Shown here: positions 24,057-35,166 of the stretch, piece after piece
Layout of the letters: every line of letters begins with the position of its first letter
How positions within the stretch are numbered: position 1 is the first letter of the stretch
From: Abelmoschus esculentus
Lineage: Eukaryota > Streptophyta > Magnoliopsida > Malvales > Malvaceae
Length of the DNA stretch: 64,000 nt
Reading direction: 5' to 3'
NCBI GenBank assembly: GCA_035048815.1
Contig: JAUCBN010000020.1
Coordinates: 4,905,501 to 4,969,500 of the forward strand
Program-made: the position numbers and the translations under genes
The notes under the pieces: generated by a model
What the model was told of the DNA's origin: nothing
The model's database searches: none
What the model saw: the letters and a program-made list of their open reading frames with translations, nothing else

Positions 24057-24295
24057 TGTTGGTTATATCGATTAGGATAAATCTCCTATTCTATAGAATT
24101 TTATCATCTAAAGATAAAAACCTATTTTCTAAGAGCTTTATTAGTTAATTTGTTTATCTTTATTTGTTAATTAGAGACCTACCTTATGTAGGATATTTAT
24201 TCTTCTGTAAACTCTTATTAGTGAAGTCTATTTAATAGACTCTAGTATATTGAATAAAGTAAGTCGACAGAGAATTACTTAGTATTTTTTTAACA
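24057..24295 (+). repeat. 3' LTR of copia element
   Basis: 239 bp, TGTTGGTTATATCG to TTTTTTTAACA. The last 15 bases differ strongly from the 5' LTR (T-rich), the rest is near identical. Followed by TSD TTAAG. Confidence 0.92.
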
Positions 24296-25595
24296 TTAAG
24301 TGACTTCGAAATTGTGTTCAATTTACTACTAAAGGAGGAAAAATCAACTTGTAACTGAGCAGATTAATTATAAGGTCTAGAGAGCAGACTATGAAACACT
24401 TACATGAATCCATCCTAGAGGGAAGAGAAATTTCTTATCTTGTACCTCAAATATTTCTTCCTCATTTTTCGCTTTGCACTAAGAAAAGACGAGTATAATA
24501 GAAGGAATACATCCAGATAAAGAGTAATAAAAGAAAGAAAAATTGAATTGACATAAGAAAATTGAAGTTGGACATCATAAATCCAAAATGAGATAACCAT
24601 ATCGTGTTAGATGTAGATTCCTGCTTTGGGATAATAAGAGTCGTAATATAGAACTTTCTATTTTTCTGCAGATTAGTATCACATTAAACATGAGTATTGC
24701 ATTATGCCAAAGGCGAAGCAAATGTCTTAAAGCATTGATACTTACAAGAGAACCTGCAAGAATCCCACAAGTTTCTAAATTCCTATCGATTTAGCCAGCT
24801 TCATGAAGTTTTTCATCATTGTGGTTGTCTGTAACAGACGCATGTCAAATCAAAAGATTAAAAGTTCTTGTGGATAATAAACAGAAACAAATCTTTCCTT
24901 TCCAAAGAAACTTGATTCAAAAGGAAGACAACATAGAATAAACATCAACAGAAAATGTCTTGGAACTTACAATGTGCAACTCAAGGGGAGATTCAGAATG
25001 AACAAGACCATCTATAGAGGGATTCTCTATTGTACAATCTGTCTCAGAGGCATGGATAGCATGAACTAAATCTTGTACTTTTGCAAGTATTGGAGGAGGT
25101 GACGACTGTCTGGTAATAGCATTATGAGCAGGAGAAGTTTCTGTTTCTTTAAAAGAAATCATCGGACAAGTTTAATCCACATCACTTTTCTCCCAATAAA
25201 CATGATCAACAATAAGAGTTGAATCCACGCTTGATGCTACAGATTCTAAATTGCTATGACCATTCGTCCCTGGAAGTTCATTTCCTATAGTCTGCTTCAA
25301 ACTGGTCAATAAATATCATCTGATAATAAAGTAGTCAAACCATAAACCAATACAATAAAATAAATAAAAGAAGACATCAGTTCATGCATGGAGAGTTACT
25401 TCAAAGTTTCAAATTCACTTCAAAGGCAATGTGCTTCTATACAATAATCATTCAATGCCTCTAGAAAATATTTTATTATTGTCTACTAGAAATGTAACTT
25501 GCGATCAACAAATAGGAATTATTCCCAAAATACAAAACCCATAAAGGGCTGACCTTGGAAATTCTATTGGTGTCATGTCAACATTACTTGGATAT

Positions 25596-26757
25596 TGTTG
25601 CGTGTAAAAAAAGTGCGCAAATAGTGCAAGTGTACACGTCTCAAGTAATAAAGTGATAAGTATTATTTGAATATCGTCTTCACATGGATTGATATATTTA
25701 ATATGCTTTCTTGCGTCTTTTTGCTCTGTAGAAGAATTAAAATAAAAACACAAGTGAATTTGGTTGGAGTAAACTAAATAATGTGAATAATGAAACAAAC
25801 TAAATAAAGAGAAAGCAATCAGAATAAGAAGATGGTCAGGATCCAGTTGTGTTGTACTGTGGATTCAATTGACTTGTCTTCTTTCCAATGCAATCACACA
25901 ACACTGCCTCGACAGCACTGCAGTTCTACTGCCTCGACAGTGATGATGTTCGCCCGCCACGGCAATCCCTTGCTCTTGGGTAGACTTTTACCAAGATTCG
26001 GCAAAGTGTCCTTTAATGACTACGCTTATCCCTAAGTCGAAGTACTGTTGATGACCAGTCCTTGATGATACCTCCCAGCGTGAATCAATTATACTCACCA
26101 ACCAATCCCACACTTCTTTTAGCCGCTGAAACTCTAACCTATCCCTAGGCCGAGTTAGTATTTTCCAGTTAGAAAAATACCGTGCTTATCCCTTTCGTGA
26201 GCCTAACTCTTTCGATATTAGACAAATAAATCTCTCACAAACTTCTCTCCCGAGCTTGAATGCAAGATCAATGAATAGCAAAGAATAAGCAAATCTTGAT
26301 ATTTTATTGCATTGAAACAAAAAGACAAAGTTCAATCTCTTCTCACAAATACTAAACAACCTTCACATAAGCCTAAAAGAATTTAGAACATAATGAAACA
26401 AAGAAAACTCTAAACTAATTTCTCTTGTGCGCTTCTGTCCCTATTTTCTCCTTAGTCGGCTATTGTTTATATAGGCTTGACCTAGGGCAAACCTTTCCTA
26501 AGTAGGAATACAACTTGGAGTAAAACACAAGTCAAGTAAATAATTGTTTTATTTCTAAGTTTATTCCTACAAGGAATCTTTTCCGCGTGGCCTTTGATTT
26601 GGGCTTTCTGCTTGTTTCCCAGCTCCAATCCTTGTGTTGTTTGTCCAGAAACGTCCACCTCATTTTTATCTTCAAATCGCCTATAATATCATTACTTGTC
26701 CTTCAGCTGCTGTCGCGGCCTCAGGTTCTGCTTCGGCCACACTTACTGCCACGAATA
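25596..26757 (-). repeat. Truncated Athila-like LTR inside an AMSH exon
   Basis: Starts at TGTTGCGTGTAAAAAAAGTGCG, the LTR end seen in copy A, and follows that LTR for about 1160 bp up to CTGCCACGA near 26753. It then leaves the alignment about 180 bp before the expected other terminus. It begins right after the codons for YPSNVD of the AMSH-like gene (bases GATAT). The gene's upstream exons are not found beyond it, so the event was accompanied by deletion or the rest is lost. Confidence 0.82.
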
Positions 26758-26908
26758 AAAGTATTGTACACAAATCCTTACCCTTGGATGGGCTTCTTTA
26801 GCTCATGGTGAGAAGTTGTAAGGATTTTTGTACATACTTTTTTCCTTACGGTTTTCGTAACCATTTATGTATACGTTGTAGGGATTTGTGTACAATACTT
26901 TTATTCTT
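26755..26908. repeat. Short inverted repeat (hairpin)
   Basis: AAAAGTATTGTACACAAATC at 26757-26776 is matched in reverse by GATTTGTGTACAATACTTTT at 26884-26903. The loop of about 110 bp includes a third related piece (AAGGATTTTTGTACATAC). It replaces the expected end of the truncated LTR and borders the AT-rich minisatellite. Confidence 0.6.
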
Positions 26909-27600
26909 ATATTTTTTTTATTCAAATATTTGTATTTGAATATTTTTATTCGATTATTTTTTATTTGAATATTTTTATTCGGATATTTATTATATGAATA
27001 TTTTTATTCCTATATTTATTATTTAAATATTTATTAAACAAATATTTTTATTCGTATGTTTTTTATTCGAATATTTATTGTACGAATATTTTATTCGTAT
27101 ATTTTTTATTTGAAAATTTATTTTATGAATATTTTTATTCCTATATTTATTATTCGAATATTTATTAAACGAATATTTTTATTCGAATATTTATTATATG
27201 AATATTTTTCTTCGAATATTTATTATATGAATATTTTTATTCGAATATTTATTAAATGAATATTTTTATTCGTATATTTTTTATTCTAATATTTTTATTT
27301 GAATATTTATTATATGAATATTTTTATTCTTATATTTATTATTCGAATATTTATTAAAAAAATATTTTTATTGTATGAATATTTTTATTCTAATATTTAT
27401 TATACGAATATTTTTATTAGTATATATTTTATTCAAATATTTTTATTCAAATAATTATTATATGAATATTTTTATTCGAATTTTTATTAAACGAATATTT
27501 TTATTCATATATTTTTTTATTCAAATATTTATATTTGAATATTTACAATTTTTATTCGAATATTTTTATTCATTTATTCAATATCAAGTATTATTTTATT
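26905..27600. repeat. AT-rich minisatellite, unit about 29 bp
   Basis: Degenerate tandem units such as TTATTATATG-AATATTTTTA-TTCGAATAT, with an exact 29-base period at 27191-27220 and looser spacing elsewhere. Each unit holds the palindromes TTCGAA and GAATATTTTTATTC. Open frames across it are low-complexity (Ile/Phe/Tyr-rich) and not genes. Confidence 0.75.
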
Positions 27601-28309
27601 TTTTATTAAAATTATATTCGAACAACTTAAACTATATTTACTCTATTCTATTTTCTCAAATGTTATATTTTAAATATATTATGCTACAATAACGTTACAA
27701 GAATGAAGGTTTGGCCCAGTGGTTAGTATACATGTGTCATGACTCGACTAGATGGTTAATTTTATTTATTAATTTAAAAATATATTAATTTAAAAGTTGG
27801 GTGACCTAATTGACGACCTTTTTAGTTGGGTGACCAAAATAGGTATTCCCGATTAGTTGGGTGGTCATTAGTGTAATTTACTCATTTTTAATAGGGTGAT
27901 CGGTTAACTTGTTTCTAATATTTTTTTTTATTTTAATCTAACGGTCAGGAATGACGGGCTATCATACAACGACAATTATTGATTGACCCTTTTTTAGGCG
28001 TTTTTTAAGGGGGCTTTTTTTAGCCAAACCCTTGTTTGGCTGCATGATTTTAGTATCCCTAATATTTTGAATTAACAAAAACATCATATTCCGGGTGTTA
28101 CATATGACGAGTTGATGACCTCTATCTCATGTACTTAGAAAATTGGATATCAAATATTAGGTTTATTTTTTTAATTTTTTAATTTTTAAATTTACAAATT
28201 TATATATTAGACATAGTAATACATAATTCAAACAAAGAAATAAGTGATTTGGAATTAGTTTTAACTTTTAATAATGTAATATTTATTAAAGTTTATCAAC
28301 AAAAGAATA
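27601..28309. other. AT-rich spacer with small repeat fragments
   Basis: Holds a TTTGGCCCAGTGGTTAGT block (27712-27729) that resembles a tRNA-derived A box, and AGTTGGGTGACC-type repeats (27795-27865) shared with 41040 and 42340. No gene seen. Confidence 0.35.
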
Positions 28310-30505
28310 TGTAACGACTCGGACTTTAGATCTAAATATTGGGTTAACCCGAAACATTGAGCTCTGACGTTTGGACCTCAGTTTTGTGTGTTGGGCTGAT
28401 TTTGGGACCTTGGGCTTCGGTTGTTGGGTTATCTTTGGCCCAATATGATTTATAAGAGAGATTTCATGGTAATTTCACTTTTAGATGAAAAGAGGAGAGG
28501 AAAAAGAGTTCTGCAGAAAATTAATAGGAAAGGTTATTGGAAAGCTTTTTCATCATCTTTTTCCTCTTTTCTTCGAAGAGAAATTTAGTGAAAGGTGTAA
28601 ACTTTTCTGGAATGCTTAAGATTCTCATTTTATAGATTAAGGAAAAACTATATGACTGAGTGTAATCTTCAAAATAAGAGAAAAAAGTTGGAGCTTCATC
28701 GAGGAGTCTTGACAACGAGAAGGCTTGAGAGGACGTTTTGGGTTGTTATAGCTTGAGGTTGGTACCACTCTAACTCTCAATGCATCATTCATCTCATGAA
28801 ATTAAGTTGCATTGCTTGTGATTATCATGTTTGACTTAGTTTGGTAGTTTATAGGTGCCTTTGATGGTGAATTTCATATTTTGATGTTTGATGGCTCAAA
28901 ATTGATGAAAACACACCCTAAACTCTTCCAATAATGTGTAAGAATAATTTGGGATTGAGTGGTTTAGTTTAGGATAATGTTATTAGCAAATTTTAGGTTC
29001 AGACCTATATTTTTGTGCAGGCATATTGATATGGGTTGAGAGCGTATTGGTATCATAGAGGGAAAATAAGAGCTTAAATAGAAGACATATTGGTACACCA
29101 ATCTCGCGCATCAATATCCCTTGCTTAATTCAAATTCCAAAAATATTTTTGGGTATCGGTATGCAAGGTAGTATCGATACCACTCTTGCATTGATTTAAG
29201 ATTAGGCAGACGTATCGATAAACCATATAGGCATATCAATACCAGTGTTGCATTGATTTAAGATTAGGTAGACGTATCGATATGCCATATAGGCGTATCG
29301 ATACTGATACGAATCGATACCGATACGGGGCTAGACTATATCGGTACGAGTAGACAGGTAAGGATTCTTATAAGGCTTAGAGTATCGATACGCTTTGGGG
29401 TGTATCGGTACTGGGAGGCATATCAATACCTCATATAGGTGTATCACTACTCGTTGGGTAATTTGTCTAAAAAATTAGTGTTTGAGTTTAGGGGCTCTAC
29501 AATTTGTGATAATGAGTTCTTAGGGTCTCTTATGGTGCAAAACAAATTCTAGAACCAATAAATTAATAAATTAACCCTAAATATGAATAATTGAACTAAA
29601 AGAGTTGGTAAACCTTGGTTGTTTAAATGAATGATAGAAACCATAGGGATTTCCTTGGTGGTTTTGATGCTTGTGATAGCTAGAACCTTGTTATGTGTTG
29701 ATATTTTGCTTAGCTTAGGGAAAATCCTTGTGTGATGGGAATTCGGATACCGAAGAATAGTATTGCAACACAAAGAATACCATCTGGTGTAATATTCCGG
29801 GTAATGCATTGAAGACTTTTCTGAATGGAAGATCCCGATGTTGTGTGGACGCGGGCCTCAATCCTTGAGTATAGGATCCGATACTATGTGGACACGGGTC
29901 TCACTTGTAGTGTAGGATCCCGATGTTGTATGGATGCGAGCCTCACTACCTTGTGGTTTGGTTTGATATGCATATGATGTGTGCGATAGTATACATTCAT
30001 AATGCCATGTATTTAGGTGATTATGGTAGAGTCATCATATCATGCATGGCATTACATATGTTGCACTTCTTTATTCATGATATATACAATGTTGGTCGAG
30101 TGGCGGTGTACCCACCGAGCTTTTGAAGCTCAGCGTTTCAAAATGTGTTTTTGTGCGTAGGTTAGGTGAAGTCATGGACCGGAGGAGCACCATCGAGGTT
30201 GAAATTTCAACATAGGCTTAGTGTCTAAGAACAAGTTAATTATTGTAATGGGCTAGTACTTGTCGAATCCTATATTGTAATTTGTAACTCTTATTTAGTT
30301 TGAATTTTGGGTCAAATGCTTTTAATGGTTTGCATAATAGAGCTCTTGTTATTGTTTTAAACCATTCGAGCTTTTTTTGTTTTAAATGTTGAATTATGTT
30401 TTGGACCTTCGGTTTGAATGAGTTAAATGATCTTTTAAATCGAAATTTTAAAATATGAATTTTGGACCGGAAGCCCAATGTGATATCCGGGTCGAAGGTA
30501 TTATA
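28310..30505 (+). mobile_element. Solo LTR (gypsy-type), 2.2 kb
   Basis: Begins TGTAACGACTCGG and ends GTCGAAGGTATTATA (a decayed GTTACA end). It is flanked by GAATA at 28305-28309 and GAATA at 30506-30510, a perfect 5-bp duplication. The block CCACCGAGCTTTTGAAGCTCAGC at 30112-30134 is typical of the transcribed region of plant gypsy LTRs. No coding region of its own was found. Central part 29030-29460 is rich in TATCGATA/TATCGGTAC motifs. Confidence 0.72.
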
Positions 30506-30510
30506 GAATA

Positions 30511-31640
30511 TTAAAAAAAAAGAATCTAGATTGTGTTTTTTTCTTTAAATATCATACTTACGAATTAATACAAATATTTGTTAAAAAAATTTAAATTTAA
30601 AACTTAAAAGTATATATTAAAGATTTGAATTTAATTTTAAAGTAAAAATATTTAAAAAATAAAATAAACATATAATCTAACACACAAATATAAGAAGTAT
30701 TGGATCGGATAGGATATACTAAATAATTTTATTTAAAATATATTTTCATCATATTATAAGTTGTTATATTTCTTATACTATAATATTAAACGTAAATTTT
30801 TATTTAAAATACCTATGAATTTGAGTAATTACAAATTGCAATATTTTGTCTGTTTTTTTATTGAAGTTAAAGGGTTTACATTTTTCTATAAAAGTTTAAA
30901 CTCATACAAAATGTGACTATTAGAAGAGTGTTAATAAAAGAATTATAAACACTAAAATATAATATTTTATTAAAATATTGAAACAAAGAGAATAAAAAAT
31001 AAATACAGTTGTCTAAAACAAATTCCAATATAACAATATTTGTAACCCCCTCGACTTGGTCTAGAAACCACACGACTCGAACGAGCTATACGGGAAATAC
31101 CAAGACTAATCCGAAGACTTGCCCCGATAAACGACCCTAAAAAATTATTTTTATCTTATCTAGATGCTTTAATTAGATCCTAAATGTTCACACAAGGATT
31201 CAATTGTAGTGGAAACCGATAAGAAACGAGTCCTAATTTAACCGAACAAGTTTTAAGGACCTAATTGTAATTTTCCATAAATTAAAGGACTAATTGTGAA
31301 GTTAAAGTTACCAACATTTAATTAAGTCCATTACATGTTTTTATGTCAAATTTCAGCTTAAAATAACATCTACAACTCATTTAATTGCGTGCTCAAGATT
31401 TAAGGATTAAAACATAAAGAATCTAAACTTCAATGTAACTTTATTATAACTAAAGGTATACCAATAGGCAATTTCAAATCCAGGTCATGTGATTAATGTT
31501 TTACTCTTTTCAGATTCTCAATGTAACTTGAAACTAAGATAATTTTCTGTGTTTGAATAAAATTCGGTGTCATGTGATTAATGTTTTACTCTTTTCAGAA
31601 GCTTTGCAATTGAAACTAATATTATAATATTTTAATTACA
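30511..31640. other. AT-rich spacer, including a truncated LTR start
   Basis: 30511-31035 is AT-rich with no coding signal; GGATCGGATAGGATATAC at 30703-30720 resembles the subterminal repeats of the hAT element at 34430-34560. TGTAACCCCCTCGACTTGG at 31041-31059 looks like a gypsy LTR start, followed by about 100 bp of GC-richer sequence, then decays. A partial duplication lies at 31483-31598. Confidence 0.4.
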
Positions 31641-31701
31641 GAATATTTCATCATCGTTTGATGAGAATGAAAGTGCTAATTCTGCTTTTGTTGAGTTAAC
31701 G

Positions 31702-33932
31702 ATGGAAGAGCTTAAAGACGATTTCTTCAATGAAGAGGAAAGTCAAGTACCAAAAAAAAAGAAAAAGAAAAGGAAACTCTGGATGATGGTACTCAAGGAA
31801 AAAGGAAGAGAAAATCTAAGTGATGGACTTATTATTCAGATACCGAGGATCCCGCTTTTGCTTCTTGTAAGTATTGCAAAAAGCTCATTGGTTGTCAAAC
31901 TAAAAATGACACCACTCCTTTAGTGAATCACATTAGAAGGTGTCAAAAGTATCCTTCAAATTTAGATTCAAAACAAAAATTGATTGATTGTAAAGCTACA
32001 ACACTAGTAAGTGAAGATGGAATTGTTGAATCAGTTAGTGTTCCAAAATTGTAAGAATTCGATCAAGATTTATGTAGGAAAAAACTTGCTAGAATGCTTA
32101 TAGTGGATGAATTGCCTTTTGTTTTTGTCGAACGTAAAGGTTTTCATGAATTTTGTAAAGCTTTAAATCCTCTCTTCAAGCTTTCTTCTCGTGTTACTGT
32201 TACTAGAGATTGTTATACCTTCTTTATTGAACAAATAAATAAGCTGATGATTTCTTTTAAGAATTTGAATTCTAGAGTTTGCCTAACCATAGACACTTGG
32301 ACATCAAGTAAAAATTTAAGCTATATATGTTTGACTGCTCATTTTATTGATGATGATTGGAATTTACATAAGATAATCATTAATTTTTGTCCAATTATTG
32401 GTCATTTTGGACAACTTATTGGTAGAGCAGTTGAAAAATTCTTGAATGAATGGGGTTTGAAAAATATTATAACAGTGACAATAGACAATGCAAGCTCAAA
32501 TGATTTAGCAAATGATTACTTAAGGAGAAGACTTAATATTTGGGAGTCTAGTTTGTTGGCGGGTCAATATTTGCATATGAGATGTGCTTCTCATATTTTG
32601 AATTTAATTGTAAGGGAAGGCTTAAAAGAACTTGATTTGTCAATTATGAAAGTTCGAGCTCTTGTTAGATGTGTTAGGTCTTCTCCGGTAAGACTTCAAA
32701 AGTTTAAAACTTGCATAGAAGAGGAGAAAGAAGATAGCAAAAGTCTTGTTACTTTGGATGTTGAGACAAGATGGAATTCGACTTTTTAATGCTTGAATCT
32801 TCTATCAAGTTTTAAAAAGCATTTGCTAGTTTATACATGAAAGACTCCTCTTGTTTTAAAGAACTTAGAAAACTTGGTGGTGGTCCCAAAGAAGAAGATT
32901 GGAAAAGGGTTGGTAGTTTTCCACCTTTCTTGGGTATTTTCTATGATGCAACATTGAGATTATCAGGTTCTCTTTATGTGACTTGCAATTCGTATGCACA
33001 TGAGATTTATGGAACTAGGTTAATGATTTCCAACAACATGGGTGATGAAGATGAAGGTGTTAGAAAATGATAACCCAAATAATGTTAAAATATGAATAAT
33101 ATTATGGTAATGTTGATAATATCAATATTTTAGTTTTTGTGGCTGTGATCCTCGATCCTAGACATAAAATAAATTATGTTGATTGAATTGTGCGAGATTC
33201 GTATGATGAAACAAAAGCTACTCTCTAGTGCCTCAAGATTAAGGTTGTTTTGCAATCTTTATTTGACTCATATGCTTTCTCAATGCCTCAATCAAAGACA
33301 AGTGATATTTCTTCTTCCACTTCTATTTTTCCCTCTACTTTTACTCAAAATAGGAGTCAAATAGGAGGTAAAATTGACCTTCAACAACTCATGACATCAA
33401 AATATGAGAGGGATACAGGTTGTTCTTTAACTAGTGCCAATAAAACTGAGTTTGAGAAGTATTTAGAAGATGCTTGTGAGCCTAATGTTTCAAATTTTCA
33501 AATCATACAGTGGTGGAAGGATCAAGCTAGAAGATTTCATATTCTTCGTAAGATGGCTAAAGATGTGCTTTTTATATCAATTTCAACCGTAGTTTCTGAG
33601 TCAACTTTTAGTACAGGAGGTCGTGTTCTTGATTCTTTTTGTATTTCATTGGCTCCAAAAATGGTTGAAGCACTAGTTTGCACTCAAGATTGGTTACCCA
33701 CTTCTCGATCACCTCTTATAATAGTGGAAAACTTGTTTGCTTTAGAGGAATTGGGGAAAGGTTAATTTAATTTTAACTCCTTTATTATTTTTATTTAATA
33801 TTTAAACATTAATATATATTTTAGTATTATTTTATTTAATTTTATTTCATGTGTTACAGGTATGAAGGATTTAACTTTGGAGCAACCAGACATCATAATT
33901 GATGAAACAATTTGGATGATTTTTAAAGTTTA
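31702..33932 (+). pseudogene. hAT transposase (BED finger, RICESLEEPER-like), broken
   Basis: A BED-type zinc finger is readable at 31824-31950 (CKYCKKLIG...HIRRC). The transposase core follows (TIDTWTSSKNLSYICLTAHFI near 32285, ITVTIDNASSND near 32473, CASHILNLIVREGL near 32587, TRWNSTF near 32768). The C-terminal dimerisation region is STVVSESTFSTGGRVLDS and LAPKMVEALVCTQDWL at 33587-33705. A final small exon after a plausible intron (33767-33860) ends at TAG near 33932. Breaks: a frame change between 31800 and 31824, TAA near 32052, a one-base loss near 32786, and stops at 33068-33180. Such transposases cut and move hAT elements. They are also the source of host DAYSLEEPER-type genes, but the breaks argue against a domesticated gene. 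Confidence 0.87.
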
Positions 33933-34409
33933 GATCTTATATTGGAATCTTTTAAGATCTTAGTATTTTAAGTGTGTTTGTTTTTTGTGGCATACTTTTT
34001 GTTATGCACCATGTTTTAGTAATTTAGTTTAGTTGATATAGCTCTACCTTTGAACCATAATACCTTGTTAAATTGAGATTTTAATTTGTTTTGGTTGTAA
34101 TCATATTTTAATTGATGTTGTCAATGCAAGTGACTTCTTAAAACTTGAATTTTGTGTTGGTTTGAATATATTCTATATGAAATATCTTTGTTACTTTGCA
34201 GTTTGCATACAATTTGTAAACTTGAATTTTGTATTTATTATTTTATATGATGCAACTGCGAATATCAATTATAGCTTGAAACTTGGACCTTGTATTTGAT
34301 TTGGAATTGGATTCATTCTGTCAATATCAATGATTTTCTTGGAATTGGATACATTATGTAAAAGCTTTGGAATTGGCTTGGAAATATGCATGTACAATAC
34401 AGGGATCTA

Positions 34410-34575
34410 TTTTTTGGGTTATTTATCGGATATCCTATCCGAAATCTGAGAATCTAAAATCTGAAAATTCGGATATCCGATTTTTACAGATCGGATACGG
34501 ATCATTATATAGTTGATTCGAAAATCCGAAAAAATCGGATCGGATCCGATCCGATATCCGACAATGAACACCTCT
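34410..34575. repeat. hAT subterminal repeats and possible right terminus
   Basis: Dense short motifs CGGATATCC/GGATATCCGA/GATCGGAT in both orientations (34427-34560) are typical transposase-binding repeats at hAT ends. They are followed by AATGAACACCTCTA (34562-34575), which read backwards is TAGAGGTGTTCATT, a usual hAT terminus. No matching left terminus was found. Confidence 0.55.
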
Positions 34576-34879
34576 ATCAAAGGATTGGTACTCGGAGATC
34601 TCTATCGAATACAATTTATTATTATTTTTAATACGCTTATTTACAAACATTTTTTTTATTATTAGGGATTGAGATTTATTTAAACCTCATGTATAGAACT
34701 AGTTATTCAAATCTGTTAATTTTAAATCAAAATATTTACTTTTTAACTGTGTTTTTATCTTTTGGTTTACAAATTTGATTTTAAATCACTTTTAACGATT
34801 ATTTGATATAAAATTTTAAAAACAACAATTTTAACCTATTATGCTCTTTAAATTAAAATTAAGGGGTTACAACAATCCT
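34576..34879. other. AT-rich spacer
   Basis: No coding or structured signal seen; AT-rich intergenic sequence between the hAT end and the fragment at 34880. Confidence 0.4.
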
Positions 34880-35166
34880 GATGAGACAGCAATGTGCATT
34901 CAGCTGAGTTTGCTATGCTGTCAACAGACTGTTGCCGAGAGGACGAACATGAAAGCCGTCAATCTCATGCTAACCAGCGAGTCGTACAGTTTATCAAGGT
35001 CAGGAAAACCGGCAATCCACGGGCATATAGGACGGATGCAACCACGTCGGCTTTTACCAATATTAATGCAAGTATTATGATTGTAGTAAAGATCTTTTGT
35101 AAAACCGGTGAACTAATTAGTCAAGATGTTACTTGTTTGAGATTTTTTGTAAAGCCAGAGAGAATG
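34880..35166 (+). other. Exon-like unrecognised fragment
   Basis: Base composition turns GC-richer, and two overlapping frames stay open (34841-35080 and 34894-35169), the first ending LLPILMQVL. It is not recognised as any family. It could be the last exon and 3' UTR of a lost gene, or chance. TTTTGTAAAACCGG and TTTTTGTAAAGCC form a loose direct repeat at 35094-35158. Confidence 0.25.

Larger units (their letters stand above)
19340..24295 (+). mobile_element. Ty1/copia LTR retrotransposon, full length but degenerate
   Basis: The element has LTRs of 240 and 239 bp, TG...CA ends, a 5-bp exact target duplication TTAAG (19335-19339 and 24296-24300), a primer-site-like sequence after the 5' LTR and GAGGGGAAG before the 3' LTR. 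Coding order gag, protease, integrase, RT, RNase H defines copia. It lies in an intron of the AMSH pseudogene in the opposite orientation. The LTRs differ at about 9 positions in the first 225 bases and more at the end (about 94% identical by eye), so it is older than copy D of the Athila-like family. Confidence 0.93.
16908..25595 (-). pseudogene. AMSH2-like: AMSH-like ubiquitin thioesterase (JAMM/MPN+) pseudogene
   Basis: Exons on the minus strand, in transcript order: 25595-25554 (YPSNVDMTPIEFPR), 25301-24971 (ends SESPLELHI), 24828-24746 (ends ETCGILAGSL), 24665-24603 (ends KQESTSNT), 24478-24404 (ends FPLGWIH), 18023-17961 (THPTQSCFMSSVDVHTHYS) and 17082-16908 (ends KFEVIDLR, stop). Together WIH and THPTQSCFMSSVD rebuild the zinc-binding JAMM motif of AMSH enzymes, which remove Lys63-linked ubiquitin in endosomal sorting. 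The gene is broken: TAA at 25172-25174; a net frameshift in exon 24746-24828 (83 bp, phase requires 84 or 90); a splice donor changed to AT after 24603; no exon found for the segment between the JAMM loop and the last exon; an LTR at 25596 inside the first listed exon. Most splice sites are otherwise canonical, so decay looks recent. Confidence 0.85.

Noticed and set aside
19335..24300. Copia element as still active
   Set aside because: At least five stops and several frameshifts in gag-pol and about 94% LTR identity.
27056..27692. Phe/Ile/Tyr-rich frames in 27056-27692
   Set aside because: Translation of the AT minisatellite; repeats explain them.
27700..27760. tRNA gene or SINE from TGGCCCAGTGG
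   Set aside because: Only an A-box-like block; no B box, cloverleaf or poly-A/T tail.
31702..33932. Domesticated hAT-derived host gene
   Set aside because: Several frameshifts and stops in the core; no long intact frame as expected of a DAYSLEEPER-type gene.
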